This document shows positions 44,625 to 57,305 of a stretch of DNA of 64,000 nucleotides, one piece after another; within the stretch, counting starts at the first letter, position 1, and every line of letters starts with the position of its first letter. The position numbers and the translations under genes are program-made. This DNA is from Euleptes europaea (lineage: Eukaryota > Chordata > Lepidosauria > Squamata > Sphaerodactylidae). Location: positions 620,001 to 684,000 of the forward strand of contig NW_026612050.1 in assembly GCF_029931775.1 (NCBI RefSeq), in the 5' to 3' direction. The notes beneath the pieces are model-generated. The model made no database searches. It was not told where the DNA came from and saw only the letters and a list, made by a program, of their open reading frames with translations.

Positions 44625-44838
44625 CCCTAAGTTTGGTGGTGAGACTAGGATCTGGGAAACTCAAGCTCAGTTCTGCCAAGAAATTCAGTTGGGTGACTTT
44701 GTGTCAGTCACTCTTTCAGAGCAAGCTACCATACAACGTTGCTGCTGTTGTGGGGACAAAATGGAGGAGGGCAGAACAATGCTGTAATCTGCTTTGGATT
44801 TCAATTCATGAGAAAAAGAGAATATAAATACATAGAAT
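44625..44838 (+). repeat. tRNA-derived SINE, diverged
   Basis: 'actaggatctgggaaactca', 'tgggtgactttgtgtcagtc' and the tail 'agagaatataaata' follow the order of the amniote tRNA-derived SINE family that is also split at 49975/55175. It is old, with no clear target duplication. Confidence 0.55.
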
Positions 44839-45028
44839 CAAAATAAAGTGTCAGTTTCCAGCACCCAGATTTATGCGTATAAATACGTCTAATTTGACTC
44901 TAATAGCTGACAATCTAAGCTCCTGCAGAAATCTAAAGAGAACTCCTGGAGGCTTGGAATAAACTAAAATTTAGATTTTTTTTTTTTAAAGAGAAGTACC
45001 TTGAGAAGAAGCTTTCTGAACAAAAATG

Positions 45029-45210
45029 CAGGGCCGTAGCTGAGGGGGAAGGGCAGGAGGGCAGCTGTCGCCCCTGTGGCATGCAGATAGGTGGCAGAAC
45101 TACTTCTCCCACCTGGCACAGAGGCGCCTACAGGAGAGGCAGTTCTGCCGCCCTCTCTGCATGCCACAGGGGCAGCAGCTGCCCTCCTGCCCCCCCCAAC
45201 TACGGCCCTG
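45029..45210. mobile_element. hAT-type palindromic MITE with 8-bp target duplication
   Basis: The element begins CAGGGCCGTAG and ends CTACGGCCCTG. Its halves are inverted over about 85 bp each ('ctgtggcatgcag' and its complement). It is flanked by caaaaatg (45021-45028) and taaaaatg (45211-45218), an 8-bp duplication with one mismatch. CAGGG-type termini with 8-bp duplications are the signature of hAT transposons. It is non-coding and lies in a KIAA2026 intron. Confidence 0.88.
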
Positions 45211-45218
45211 TAAAAATG

Positions 45219-46560
45219 CCAGATTCAAAGCAATACAGGTTAAGAAAAAAACTGATGCCTGAATTAAAGATTAAAAATGGAACACAATATAGGGCCACTG
45301 TGAGTGAATATTCAACTAGACCTGTCTGCAATTCATAGTCTCTTGTAAACAGAACAAGCAGAAGTCATATGAACAGACACCCCAGTGCTCAGAAAAACAA
45401 CATAATATGCTTAAGATAGCAGTCCCTTGGGAGCAAGGCCTATTGTTGGGACTCACTTCTGAGTTAGCATGCATAGGCTCAGGCTGTTAACCTACACTCT
45501 AACAGAATGCAAAAACCATGAAATTTTTTATCATCTATGCCAATGATTTGTCATTTTGTATTTTACTGAATGGAATAAAGTTCCATTGTCCATTTCATTA
45601 ATATATTTAGTGTTCTAGCACCCTGTGTAACCACAAGTCATCTATTTAAGATGTGAAAACACAACAGAAGTTAGCTAGGGCAGTAGTTCTGCTACATATA
45701 TACAGGTCCACCTCCTGCAACAGACCTCTCTGCCTCTTCCTCCATGCTTCAGTTTCAAAATGAGGTATCAGCAGAAGTCTCTCTCTAGGGCAGTAGCTAT
45801 TAAAAGAGGTGCATGCGCCTCAAGCATCCATTTAGGTATGCGTTTGTATAAATATATGAATGATGTGTGACTTGCAATTCTAAAAAAGTACACTTTGAAC
45901 AGTTTATTTTATTTACCTCATTTATACCTCACCTTTCTCTCCAGTGTTGATCTAAAGTGGCTTACATCATTTGCTTCTCCTTCATGTTATCCTCACAACT
46001 ACTCTGTAAAGTAAGTTAGGCTGATACTTACCTTTCTGCCACAGAGCAATCAAGCACTATTTTCCAAATTCTTCTAATTAAGTATCTCATATTTTAACTC
46101 ACTGTGTCATATCCTGGATTAATTAATCCAATATTTCATGGGTAGGTCTTGTGTCCCATTATTAATTTATACAAATACCAGCATGTGTACTAGACACAGC
46201 ACAGAAGTGAGATGGTTCTTGCCCAGCAGGTTTACAGTTGAAGGAAGAAAAGGAAAATGCTTAATAAAGCAGCAGTGAGAATGGAGGGGGAGGAACAAAC
46301 TATATTTTCCCATGGAATTAGTCACAAGTTAAGCTTTATTTGACTAAAAGGCCTTTAGAAACAAAAACATGGACAAGCTCCTTTTCCTTGCTAGCAGTTA
46401 ATGCCTGACAGCCAACAGGAGGACAAAGTGAGAATGTTTAAAAGTTTTCCATGCTTCATCTAACTCCAGAAAATACTAATTAAATACATCTGCAACAGGT
46501 AATCCTCACAGAAACCTCTTAAATGTGTTACATTAAACAACAGCAAGATAAAGTTTAAAC
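45219..46560 (-). other. KIAA2026 intron with two SINE-like pieces
   Basis: The segment 45415-45490 ('cacttctgagttagcatgca') belongs to a squamate repeat also seen at 14168-14232 ('ttactcagaagtagatttct'). The segment 45905-46030 ('cacctttctctccagtgttg', 'ttatcctcacaactactctg') is a reversed 3' part of the tRNA-derived SINE. The rest is unassigned. Confidence 0.45.
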
Positions 46561-46566
46561 ACATAC

Positions 46567-46656
46567 CGATTTCTTTTTAACGTTTTCCACATCTTTGAGT
46601 TCATTCTCAATTTTTCTAATTAAATCCCTGAGTTCGTCAAGATTACTGCAAATAAG
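46567..46656 (-). CDS. KIAA2026: KIAA2026 exon (LICSNLDELRDLIRKIE)
   Basis: The acceptor 'ctcttattttag' and donor 'aaatcg|gtatgt' bound exactly 30 codons: LICSNLDELRDLIRKIENEL then KDVENVKKKS, in phase 0 at both ends. The sequence is a charged heptad-like helix, likely coiled coil or helical bundle, running into GRWYHRKQ of the next exon. An alternative acceptor 11 bp downstream would break the frame. Confidence 0.9.
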
Positions 46657-47246
46657 CTAAAATAAGAGCAAACACACCATTTCAAACAAGTTTTTTTTTA
46701 AATAGACATTATCTGACAATCAATTTACTGTAACATCTGATAAAAAAGCATAGATATTTTAGCTAAAAAATAAGGTTACTCACACAAATACTTTAAGTTT
46801 TTTCCTCAGTAATTCTCACATGTCTTCAGACATGCCAAACTCAACCATTCAAGTCAATATGACTAAGTTAGAAGCCATTAAATGGGGCTGGTATACAAAT
46901 AAAGATTACACTAAAATTGCTGAATTTAACTTGTTCAGTTCAGGGGTCACCATCCAATATTTTCTTCTCTTGAAATTCCAGGTCAGAATATAGAATTGCA
47001 GGCTTCATTTAGAATGCTTCTAATTGTTGCAGAAAAAAAGTTGTAGAAGCACTGACTATTCAGAATTTTAAAAGTAAATAAGAGCAACAAAATGTAATGC
47101 TTCCTGAAAATCTCATATTTTAGTTGCTCTTTACACAATATGCTTGTCTTCAGTCCTAGTTGTCCTACAAAAAGTGAAGATAAAAAGTGCAGTCCATAAA
47201 ATCGTGTAACTCATCTCACATGTACTTTATATGGCACAGGCCATAT

Positions 47247-47415
47247 GGGTTGGATCCAGACTAAATTGGCAATTTCCACCAGTTTCCTCTTTCCGCTGCA
47301 GACTGCCCTCATATCATTCCTTCAGATCCCCTATCCCCCAGAAGCAGCATTTTGTGGAGATCAGTGGGAGGGAGAAGGCATTCTGCCACTGGAAAATGTA
47401 GACTGGATCCAACCC
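47247..47415. mobile_element. MITE with GGGTTGGATCCAGACTA inverted ends
   Basis: The left end gggttggatccagacta and right end tagactggatccaaccc are inverted copies, with a non-coding interior. The flanks are only weakly alike (ggccatat and gtaaatat), so the target duplication is uncertain. A lone similar end, 'gggctggatccaaac', occurs at 16419. It lies in a KIAA2026 intron. Confidence 0.75.
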
Positions 47416-47419
47416 GTAA

Positions 47420-48285
47420 ATATGAAGCAAGTTTTAATGAAAGCACTGCTGGAAGACTATCGTCAGGGTGATGGGCTGGAAACTGTATCTTTAGCTCAGC
47501 ATTTAAAAATTGTATTCATTGGCATATTCTATACTGGCAAAATTACTGAATTAAAATAATGTAAAAATATTAAAGACAGTGTAATTATTTTTTTAAAAAA
47601 GCTGTAATTTATATTTGCCATGAATCCAGTGTCTTAAACCCACACAAACTAGTCCTAGAAACTAGTCCTTTCTCCATTGCCTGACTTTGGCAGCAATTCC
47701 CAGATTGGCTTTTGCTTGAAAAGATCACTGGATCATGGCTGATGTAATCTAGAATAAATGTGAATGGTATACTGGTAAAATACATCTCCTATGTCATTGT
47801 TTTAGTTATCCCTCTTCTTTGCAATGGTTTTTTCCTCTGTATAATCAGGTTTTTCCAGTAATTTCACCTTATAGATAACTCTATGTATTACATATACTTA
47901 GCAGAGTACTGATTTGGATTCAAACTTGATCTTCCTCACCGTCCCCTTATGCTCACACCTCTGTGTGCCCCTGAAAAGCTGATGCTGAGGACCCTTCCTG
48001 AACAAAATACTATGCAGCATGAGAGATGCAGAAAGAAAAGGGAAATCGATGGGTTTACATACATCCCTTATATGAGGGGAGCAAACTTCAGATTTAAGCT
48101 TGCTCTACTCACTCAAGAGTGTGGTGAGTGCCTGTATCTCAGATCCACTTCTCCTTCAGTTTATGGAAATTTATATCCTTATGAGAATATTTAGATATAT
48201 TAATCCCATGACAACAATATGTTTCACTTTACAGTAAAATATCCATGACTGAACATGTAATCAGCTTAAATCTGTATTTGCACCT
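47420..48285 (-). other. KIAA2026 intron, unassigned
   Basis: No recognisable feature. Open frames here are short and without known content. Confidence 0.3.
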
Positions 48286-48288
48286 TAG

Positions 48289-48375
48289 AATCATAGAATA
48301 GAATCATAGAATCATAGAGTTGGAAGGGACCACCAGGGTCATCAAGTCCAACCCCCTGCACAATGCAGGAAATAG
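48289..48375 (-). mobile_element. CR1 LINE 3' terminus
   Basis: The reversed CR1 end begins with the octamer tail '(gaatcata)n' and continues 'gagttggaagggaccaccag' and 'catcaagtccaaccccctgc'. This is the classic sauropsid CR1 end. It lies about 60 bp from a KIAA2026 exon. Confidence 0.92.
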
Positions 48376-48435
48376 AAGTATGCCGCTTCTTTGTTTTCGC
48401 AAAGTTCAAGTTAATTCAGACACAATGCTATTTAC

Positions 48436-48512
48436 CTGAAATTCTGGGACAGCTGGCTTCATAACAGATTTTCTCGTCTTTGTAATTGCTTTTTTAGATA
48501 TGGATTTCTTTT
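48436..48512 (-). CDS. KIAA2026: KIAA2026 exon (KKSISKKAITKTRKS)
   Basis: The acceptor 'tttttccttcaag' and donor 'gaatttcag|gtaaat' bound 77 bases that read (E)KKSISKKAITKTRKSVMKPA then VPEFQ. The first two bases complete a Glu codon begun by the preceding exon and the end is phase 0. The product is a basic, probably nuclear-localising linker between the DDT/WHIM-like part and the helical segment LICSNLDEL. Confidence 0.9.
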
Positions 48513-48519
48513 CTTGAAG

Positions 48520-49970
48520 GAAAAATATCAACACAAATCTTTAATGCTTTATAAAGTATTAATAAAAAACAGAGTTGAAAAATGAACTTCAACAATTCAT
48601 GTGACTATTTCAGAACCACAGAATAAGTATCTCTGCAGGCAGCTTATATTTTAGCAAGCTCATGGTAGCTGTGTTTACATAAAATTAGACTTACAGAAAG
48701 AATATTGTAATAATTATTATTCCTTTTATTGAATTCTTTTGCAGAAGCTGAACTAGGAAAAAGAATGAAAAATATATCTTCCTATTAAACACTCCCTCAA
48801 ATATTAATGTTCTCAAGAGACCCACACATGTATCAGTTAATTGCTGTTTTGATTCTGACGCCAGTAGAAAACAAAACATGATTTCTAAAAATCCTATATG
48901 TAAATACAATTAAACCACCACAGCTACATCAGCTGTAACTGCATGCAGATGAACAGATTTGCTTGTGAGCAGGCAAAGGCCAAAGCTTTTAAAGAAGACA
49001 AACATTCTTGAGCCCCCTGTATTTGCACAACTGATAAGAATGGAAAACCTTTTTGAACCCTAAAAAACCCCATCTACTTTGAGTCAAGGTAAATAAGAAC
49101 AAAGTAAATAAGAACAAAAGCAACCAGCCATACAACTGTACTGTGGTAGATGGTGCTCCCCAAAAGTGTGGATGCTACCAGCTTTGCCCAACTGTTCTAC
49201 CCATCCTGCCTAGCCTGTGTGCATTCAGAAAGGCATCCTTTGAGTGAAACAGGGTCGCTGAAAGGTATTACTCTATGTTATATAATGCTGAATAAGTGTC
49301 CTCTCTGTGAAATATCTAACACCTCTAGCACAATTTCAGTCCTACTATGACCTATTCATTGTTTCACCTCACAACATCAGACCAGTTCAGTATTGTTTCT
49401 CTCTTCAGACAGATTCAGAGGAACAGATGCTAACATCAGTTCATTAAGATCAATAGAAAGAATGCCACTAAAAGAATTTTATGGGTGTCAGGTAACCATG
49501 TTCATAAAGCAGTGTGTGAATTATCTGTGGGGCCCTTAATAAAATCCACAATTCCATTAATTCCTCTCAATTTTACCCCTTTCCCAGTGGTCCTGCTAAG
49601 CCACTTGGAGATTCTCTTTAACAGAGGTAGAGGGGCCAGGTTATGAGCTTCTGGAACCTTCTGAAGTGAGATCCCACTATAATTTCAGCACTGTCGAAAA
49701 GGCTGCAACACCAGGGATCATCCTTTGATGTACAGAAATGAAGTACAGATCCATTTTACAGACGGAGAAAATTGAGACAAACATGTTATTTCCCAATCAA
49801 CATAAAGCTTACCTCTTACTTGTTCCTCTCCATGTCAGATATAATCCCTCATCTCCATTCTACTACCTATATTTTATTTCTGAACATATGCAGAAAGTTT
49901 CACGGATCCTTTTAACACAACTTAACCTTTAGAAAGAATAACGTCTGTGCAGACAATGTTTCAACTACCT
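48520..49970 (-). other. KIAA2026 intron, unassigned
   Basis: AT-rich intronic sequence. No exon, RNA gene or repeat family was recognised. Confidence 0.3.
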
Positions 49971-49974
49971 CTCA

Positions 49975-50102
49975 ATGAAGAAGAAGAGTTGGTTTTTATA
50001 CCACGATTTTCGCTACCTTTAAGTAGTCTCAAACCGGCTTACAATCGCCTTCCCTTCCTCTCCCCACAACAGACACCTTGTGAGGTAGGTGAGGCTGAGA
50101 GA
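49975..50102 (-). repeat. tRNA-derived SINE, 3' part (split by the DIRS-like insertion)
   Basis: 'aagaagagttggtttttata', 'ctcaaaccggcttacaatcg' and 'acaccttgtgaggtaggtga' are the reversed 3' part of a squamate tRNA-derived SINE. It breaks off after 'gagagagtt' and resumes at about 55058, so the two pieces were one element before the DIRS-like insertion. Confidence 0.8.
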
Positions 50103-53100
50103 GTTCAGACGTAAAGAACCTTGGATTACTTATGTGAAGGTTCCTTCTGCTCTGAGGTAAGGAGGGCATCTTGTAACATTTGGTGATTCCCACAGGTTGC
50201 TCAGGGAGGCAGGATCAAATTTCAACTTCCTGTCTCCTGGGCTGGAATTGCCCCTTCCTCAGTTCGAAGACTTCCCAAGCTACAACAAGACAGGAAGTAA
50301 CCGGAAGGCATACCTACCTAACCAAAAAACAGAATAGGTGCCAACAGTTAAACAAATACTGAAGGACAATAGAAGGATTGCAGGGGATCACTAATTGACC
50401 CAGGTTGTCCTTCTCCGTATAAACATTCTTAAACCTTGATTTGAGATTGTTCCATGAACTGAATGTCGATTTGTGCCCGTTAGGTGCAGGGCAAGCTTTC
50501 CAACCATATCGTCATTTTACTGACTTCTTTGTCAATCTTATTCATTTTTTGGGTGGGCAAGATGCCCTCCTTACCTCGGAGCAGAAGGAACCTTAATGGT
50601 AAGTAATCCAAGGTTCGTTCTTGCTCTGGGGAGGAGGGCATCTTGCAACACTGGGATCTCCAAGAGCTATGTCCCATTGTCAGGTGGGTACTAGTCTTCT
50701 TCCACCATTCATAGCGGAGCTCTTCATGCTAAGACTACATACACTGAACTGAAGGAAGTAGTCGGTACTGTCTGATTAAGGCAGATATGAGAGACCACAT
50801 TATAGTCAATGTCTAGCTTGGCTATCGAATGGTGAAGGAAAAGTGGCAGGAGGTGTAGAGTGCGCAGTAATGCCTGTATGATACTTTGTCCAATATTATG
50901 ACTGATAGACTCTCGAGACTTAAAATTTTCCCTTTCATTCTGGAAAGTCCAATAAGAGATCGAAACATCAGACCTACTCATGGATTGGTTGCGACTGATG
51001 TAAGTGCAACTGAAAACCTGCAGATTGAGCATGTGCCCTTCTCCTTGACATGCTGTGGCTGTGGAGAGAATAAGGAAGATGGATTAGTTATTCCTTATAA
51101 ATTGAGCAGTTTCCCTTTACTGATGAAGGTAGAAACTGGGGACGGTACTACCTTGTCTTTAAGAAATAAACACACACATAGAACCTTCCTGAATAATAGG
51201 GTTCTCGGTTCTGGTACCCCATGGGTTGACACAACTAGTGTAGGAATGAGACTTAACAGGAGTCACCTACGTGTAGCTTCCTTCAGGTCTCTCTCTCTCT
51301 CTCTCTCTTCCCACCCACCCCAAGAAACCCTGGAAACACCTATTAGATGACGAGACATCCCCAAGGAGGGAACCCGAGAATCAAAGGTGGACTGACTTGA
51401 GATTTTTGGCCACTATGTCCTGCTATACCAGGAGTTAACCCTGACATATTCCTTCCTATAAGGATGTGGGTAACTGCCAGACCTAATAACTTAGGGCTCA
51501 ATATGCTTAGGCATGTGCTAGAGGACACACATTCTTAGCGAGAGAGTGTATCCTTTAAAGGTTGGTCCTCAAGAGTTAGAGGCACTTGCCGTGACCGGAG
51601 TAGCTCCCACAGGTCACTGCCAGTTCCTTTTGATAACCAGGTGGTTGGTAGCAGTCAGTCTGGATCTGGGAATGACAGCAGACCGTGTGTAATAACCCTG
51701 GCATACTGGGAGCCTCCACAGATCCTTTATGGACCGATTTACCCCAGATGGAAACCATGTTTTTTAAAAATCTTAGTCCACATAAGTACATGAATACGAC
51801 TACTGCTTGTTCCTGTCATAACCTTCTCAGGCTCATGGAATACTTTATAGAGAAAAGCCAAACATTAGTCCTTAGATCACGGAGAAAAAGGGAGGGATCC
51901 ACCCCTTCCATTCCATCCTTGCGAGGTGATACCAGGAGAAATTTCCAAGCCATAGAGATTAGAGGTTAGCATGGATGGACCCGCTTGTAGAAGCCCCATC
52001 TGGGCACTGCCTGATAGAGGAAACTTGATTGAGTACTCATTTGTCTGTGAACTGATGGCTTAGCCATTTCCCCTGTACTATGTGCAACCTCTGTGTAAGT
52101 TCTGTGGGAAATATAGCAGGGGTCTTGGAAGGAAGTAGTACTGGTGTCTGCATTTTCTTTGATTCTCTGGCAAAGGAAGAGGTCTATGCCTTCCTATGCC
52201 AGTGTACGAACCATGAACTGATTGACCTGGGGGGGGGGGTTGGCCTGGTGACCAAGAGATTTGAATTAAAGAGTAACAGGAGTGTGCTGACCCCAGGTCA
52301 GGTTGCTAGAATGACCCACCAGGCCAGACTCTATTAAACAGGAATGGCAATTGGGATCTCTTGACCCTGTTGTCAGAGCCATCTAATGATAGGTTCTGAA
52401 AGATGGTTGTAGTGGTCTGGTGTGCAACAGAGGCCTAATGAACCAAACCTATGTATAAAATCAATAGCCCTAAGCCAATTACCCGAGATCCTCCAGAATC
52501 TGGGTGAGCTGGATCGAAGATTGGGGCTTGGGCCTCTGGGTTACAATAGACATAAATGCCTGGGGAAAATCCTGGATACTAAGGAGGTCAAAGGCAGGGC
52601 CCAAAACAGAAGGTCTGTAGTGATCAACCCACCAGTTCTCCCTGTGGAAGTATTTCTGCACTATAGACATGTTGGTGCAGTTGGGGTCTAGTACATTATG
52701 CAATCCCCTTTATCTTAATAACAGAGGGGGAAAGGGGAAAAAAGGCTGCGCCTAATGTGCGATCAAGAGCGCACTGTTATGATCACTCCATATAGAAATA
52801 AACCGAGGGTAGCCTCCAATGTTTGAATGACCGTCAGGGTCAAATGAAGTGATCCTGGTGCATAATGGAGCTCTGGGAAACAACCAGTTTTGATCATTGA
52901 GGCCAGGAAGTGAAGGAAGCCATGATCTAGGGACTGGTTTGATCTTCCCCTTATCTCAGGTGACCTGATATTGCTATTTCCACATATGTTAAGCTCTGAC
53001 AGCCCTATCAGAGTGACTCTGTTGGCAGAGGGCTTTTAGGGAAGACCCCCCCCAAGAGGGGAACCCTTGCCGTTTGACCACTGTGTATCCCCTATTCTGA

Positions 53101-55057
53101 AAACTGCTGTGGTAGGAAGGGATGAGAGTGTGTGGAAACCCTTGGTCTCCCTACAAATGTGCCTGAGCATGGCATTCTTGTCTCTAGTTCTACAGATATC
53201 TTAGTCAATTTTGTCTACAAATGGTAACCACGATTTTGTGTGCGGATAGGCTTATGCCTTGAACTACATGCGGATAGGTCTATAATGCTCTAAACCGCAG
53301 TGCCTGCCTTTTCCCTTGATAAGGGAAGGCGGCTGCCAAGGGGAAAGAAATCATGAGGTCAGAGATACAGCCAGGAAGGAGATGCTTGTGAGATCACAGC
53401 TTGCCCCAGGAACTCGGCAGTCCTGAGTTAAACTGATAACCTGTGGCACAAACTAACACAGCTCTAGTGATGATGGCTAAGGACATTATTGCTTGAATGT
53501 CAAGGACTGGTGCCTGTGGGCCTTCGCAGGAGCTAAGAGTGTTCTTCTAACCAAAGAACCTTGGTTGAACCCCAGGCATCTGCTGGGGAGTTCCCCTAGG
53601 GGGCGCCTCCCCAAGGCCACCTACAGCATAGCCATGACGTGGGGAACCAAGGTATAAGGCCTTTTGTTAGTAATGATCTGCTGGGTTGTTTTTGTCCCAT
53701 CAGTCTTGTCCAGTGACTCAGACATGGTGAGAGCAGAACTAGTTCAACTGAGGCTATACGTATATGAAAACATTAGAGCCCTAGGTCTAAGAACACCTTG
53801 CTCTGGTTCATCCCATGCCCAGCAGGGAATAGTACTTCTCTTCATAGAGACATTGGTCATTACTCCTCAATTTGTCGGTTTGTCCTTTTGAAAGGAACTT
53901 TCCTACCACCCTTGTCTCATCACGAGGGACAGGAGGGGGAAGGGAGCATGCTGTGCCACGTGGCTGGAGGGGGTGCCCAAATGGATAATATTCCTAGCCG
54001 CCTTACTGGACCCATATCCACAGGACTGGCCTTGATAAGCATGAGGACCCCATCCTTATGCTTTGCCGATCAGAAGGTCCTTGCAGGGGGAGCTTGGAAG
54101 AGAACCCTGTATTCCCCAAATGAACATGGAGAGCTGAGGGCAGATGATAACTGCAATCCCTTCTCTAGGGCATTTATACAGACTCAGTAATTGGAATGCA
54201 AGGCTGGGTGCCCTTCTCCCATGGCTGCTGCCAGAGGGGTGGTGGTGGTAAATTACTGTTCAATGAAAACCTCAATTGGAGCCATCTGCTTCAAGAAGCT
54301 GCCCTCTGGAGAGCCGGGGGAACTCTCAAGGCTGCGTAGGACTGAACTGTTAGCCAGAGGGCCCTTTATTTGCTAGGCCTTTACTGGTTGCCATGTCTGC
54401 ATTCTTTCCTGTGGTCACAGTCAGCTTGCCCCTGCTTTCCTCCTCCATTTTGCCATGAGAATGGCTCCAGGAGGTTTCATCGCTGTTGACCCTGGCTCTC
54501 CTCCTCCGTTTTACTGTAAAAACAGCTGGGGGAGGTTTTTGTCATTTCTGGCGGAAGGACGTGTTTGAGAAGCAGCTGGGAAACGGCTGGAGGCTGTGGT
54601 GCCAGCTCCCCGTTCCTTGCTCATCTCTGTAAGGCCACAAGAGTAGCTGCAAGAGGGCTCATCTTGGGGCTGTTCAAAGCCACGAGTAAGCCCGGGTCCA
54701 AATTCTCTGGAGAAATGTATTAGTAGAACAGGATGTCCACCATCTTGTTTTGGCAGGAAATAGCTTCTGTCAGATAAGGATCTGATAAGAAAAAATAGAT
54801 TAGAGAAAAATTTTAGCAAGCCGGAGAAGAAAAAAGGTATATCTGAGAGGTAGAGGACTATAGGAATAGTAGAAAGAAATAAAGGATAAGTTAAGTAAGA
54901 GAAGACCTAAGACAGTAAAGAGCTGCACAAAAGCTGCTCTCCCTTTGCAAGGCAGGAAATGAACTGGGGAAGGGGCGATTCCAGCCCAGGAGACAGTAAG
55001 TTGAAATCTGATCCTGCCTCCCTGAACAACCAATAGGAATCACCCTCCTCCACAGAG
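50103..55057 (-). mobile_element. DIRS-like element (fossil) with intact-looking ends but no legible core domains
   Basis: Inverted termini lie at about 50185-50270 and 54955-55045 ('ctgtctcctgggctggaat' and its complement). A region at about 50545-50670 pairs with the outer left end ('ccttggattactta' near 50120, complement near 50600), giving the DIRS-type internal complementary region. By comparison with the element at 20.7 kb it lies in minus orientation and belongs to a related family. The interior of about 4.3 kb has no recognisable reverse transcriptase, RNase H or recombinase. It is either strongly decayed (many breaks) or a non-autonomous derivative. It split a SINE, so both borders are well defined. 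Confidence 0.72.
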
Positions 55058-55178
55058 TGACAATTGTGACTAGCCCAAGGTCACCAAGCAGGCTTCACGT
55101 GTAGGAGTGGAGAATCAAACCCGGTTCTCTAGATTAGAGTCCACTGCTGTTAACCACTACACCATGCTGGCTCTATGA
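55058..55178 (-). repeat. tRNA-derived SINE, 5' tRNA-like part (split partner of 49975-50102)
   Basis: Read on the minus strand it begins 'gagccagcatggtgtagtgg' (A-box-like) and contains 'gggtttgattctcc' (B-box-like), followed by 'tgaccttgggctagtcac'. This is the tRNA-derived head. Joined in thought to 49975-50102 it makes one ordinary SINE of about 245 bp. Confidence 0.85.
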
Positions 55179-55179
55179 A

Positions 55180-56835
55180 CATGCTCCATATACAATTGAA
55201 ATAAGCTCTCCAAATGTCTGAACAACTGAAAAACCAGATAACCTGTGGTGTAAACATTTATAAAATGCCATTCACACTCATAATCCCTAGCATTCATTTT
55301 CATTGCATGAACACATTTCCCTGATGCATAAAAGACCTTCATCCCAGCTTCTTGTTTCCAGTAGCAGCCAACCAGGGGCTTTCAGGAAGTTCACAAGGCC
55401 ACAGCCTTTTACTGTCTTCATTTGGCACTGGGAAAGATACTCTGCTTTGAACATGAAGAGTTTTATTCAACTGTCATAGTTGACAAATGCTGACATATAC
55501 CTATGCTTTACAAATTAATTCTTTTTTAGAGCCATGTAAACTACTGGCCAACAGTGTATCACGTGGTAGTGAATTCTCTGAAGACCATCATTGGAAGAAT
55601 TTTTTTTTTGGTCTGACCTGACCTTAGAGATGTAAAATTTTCAGACATTTTTAAGTCATAGTGGGGGGAACAATTTCCCCACAGAAAAAAATAGACATTT
55701 TGGAGAAAACTGAAAAATATTTAATACTTTCTTGTCAAACCTAAACTTATTGTACTGCTTTGAAAACATAAAATGCATCACTTACAGTGTAAATTTTAAA
55801 AAATGTCCTTTTCAGCACAGTTATGAAATTTAAAAGCATTTCACTCATTCCAAAGAGAAAGTAATGTACAGGAGTTTATTTTTCATTTCTTCCACAGATT
55901 TACAGATTTTCCATTGGAATTTCCCCCTCAACACCTGCCCCCGCCCCCCAGTTTCATTCTGGGAAAAAGGTCTGGGATGGCTGGAAAAGTAGATTTTTGG
56001 CATGGAAATACCAAAGCAGCCACATAATGTCGTTTTACCAGATCAACAGGATATGAGGACTCCAAAGGACCAAAGACACTACAAGTGAGTAGCTACTAAC
56101 AAAGTGCTAGTGGACAGTGCATGGAAGATATGGAATGGTAGATAGTGGGGTCATGAAGCAAAGGTACTTGGTGAAGGAGAAAGGGAGCTCATATTCCAAA
56201 CGCTGCATCAGCAACAGAGTGAGATATTGACAAGAACACAGGTAAGGGTCTTGGGAAATCCTAGAGCTAGTTCAAATGGGGGCTTCACCCATAGCTGGTT
56301 CACCCATGGTGATACCAAGTCATGCTGAAAGAGATGACATTAGTGCAAATATTTTATGCAACTGACAATTTTCTGGACAGTGCTACCTGTACTTAATCAT
56401 TTACATAAGCAGGGATGTGAACGGGGTATCATCACTTTTTGCTGAAGCAGAATAACTAACACCTGGAAAAAGTGTTGTTGGTAGAAGCAGCATCACAATA
56501 CAGCTCAATCTGAGCCCTAGGGTTTTCCCCTCTGCCCAAGGGAACAGACATAGGAGGGACATTATCTCCAAAGTATACACTTACTAACTCAGAAGGTTCT
56601 TTTTGGTTGTGTTTTACCAGGTTGCACCAAAGAGCATAAACAACACTGCACTATCTGCATGGAGTAGAGTCACACAAAGGTCAGAACTCAAAGCAGGCAA
56701 ACTGTGATTGAAAGCTACACCAGATGGTGGGGTGTGGATAACTTCCCCCCTTGACTGCTGATAGAATTATTTGCTAGCATTTTCCAATGCTAACTCACCC
56801 ACTTACAACATCCTTCATATTTTCTTATATTTTCT
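55180..56835 (-). other. KIAA2026 intron, unassigned
   Basis: Intronic sequence without a recognisable feature. Confidence 0.3.
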
Positions 56836-56839
56836 TAAA

Positions 56840-57305
56840 AATAGGAGAAAGTGATACTCGCAGAGAAATCCTGAAGGGGAGGGGACGAAAGGGGTTTGGA
56901 GCTGGCATGACCCCTGCACCAGTGTTAGTGCCACTTGCAATGGCTAAATTAGCACGAATGCAGGCACAGGGCCACTTATGCTGGTGCTGGGGAGCTGTGC
57001 GGCAGTGCCAGCGCAGCCGACGCCACATTTCTCCAGCGCAAGGGATCATGCTGGTGCCACAGAGTACATTCCCAGGGGCAGGGCTGACTTTAGTCAGCTC
57101 CCTGAGTCCTTTCACCCCAAGAATGATCCCTTTGTACCAGCAAAAATGGTGGTGCAGCCCCATGAAACTGAATGGAGCAGTTTCACGGGGTTTAGGGAAA
57201 ATAATATTTTTGGCTTGCTGCACCGGGGTATCAAGCCGCTCAGGAGGGGCGAAGCAGTGCTGTCCCTGGGCCCTGTGCAACTATACCCCCCCTTAGGATT
57301 GCTCT
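56840..57305. repeat. GC-rich unclassified repeat-like block
   Basis: A GC-rich island within an AT-rich intron. Words such as 'cacttatgctggtgctgggg' and 'gccagcgcagccgacgcc' resemble 27740-27790. Open frames on both strands span it but none has recognisable content. It is probably an old repeat rather than an exon. Confidence 0.4.

Noticed and set aside
51285-51312. (TC)n run inside the DIRS-like relic
   Set aside because: A simple microsatellite; no structural role is apparent.
56787-57296. 169-codon plus and 151-codon minus open frames over the same GC-rich block
   Set aside because: Overlapping frames on both strands reflect base composition. Neither has recognisable content nor fits KIAA2026.
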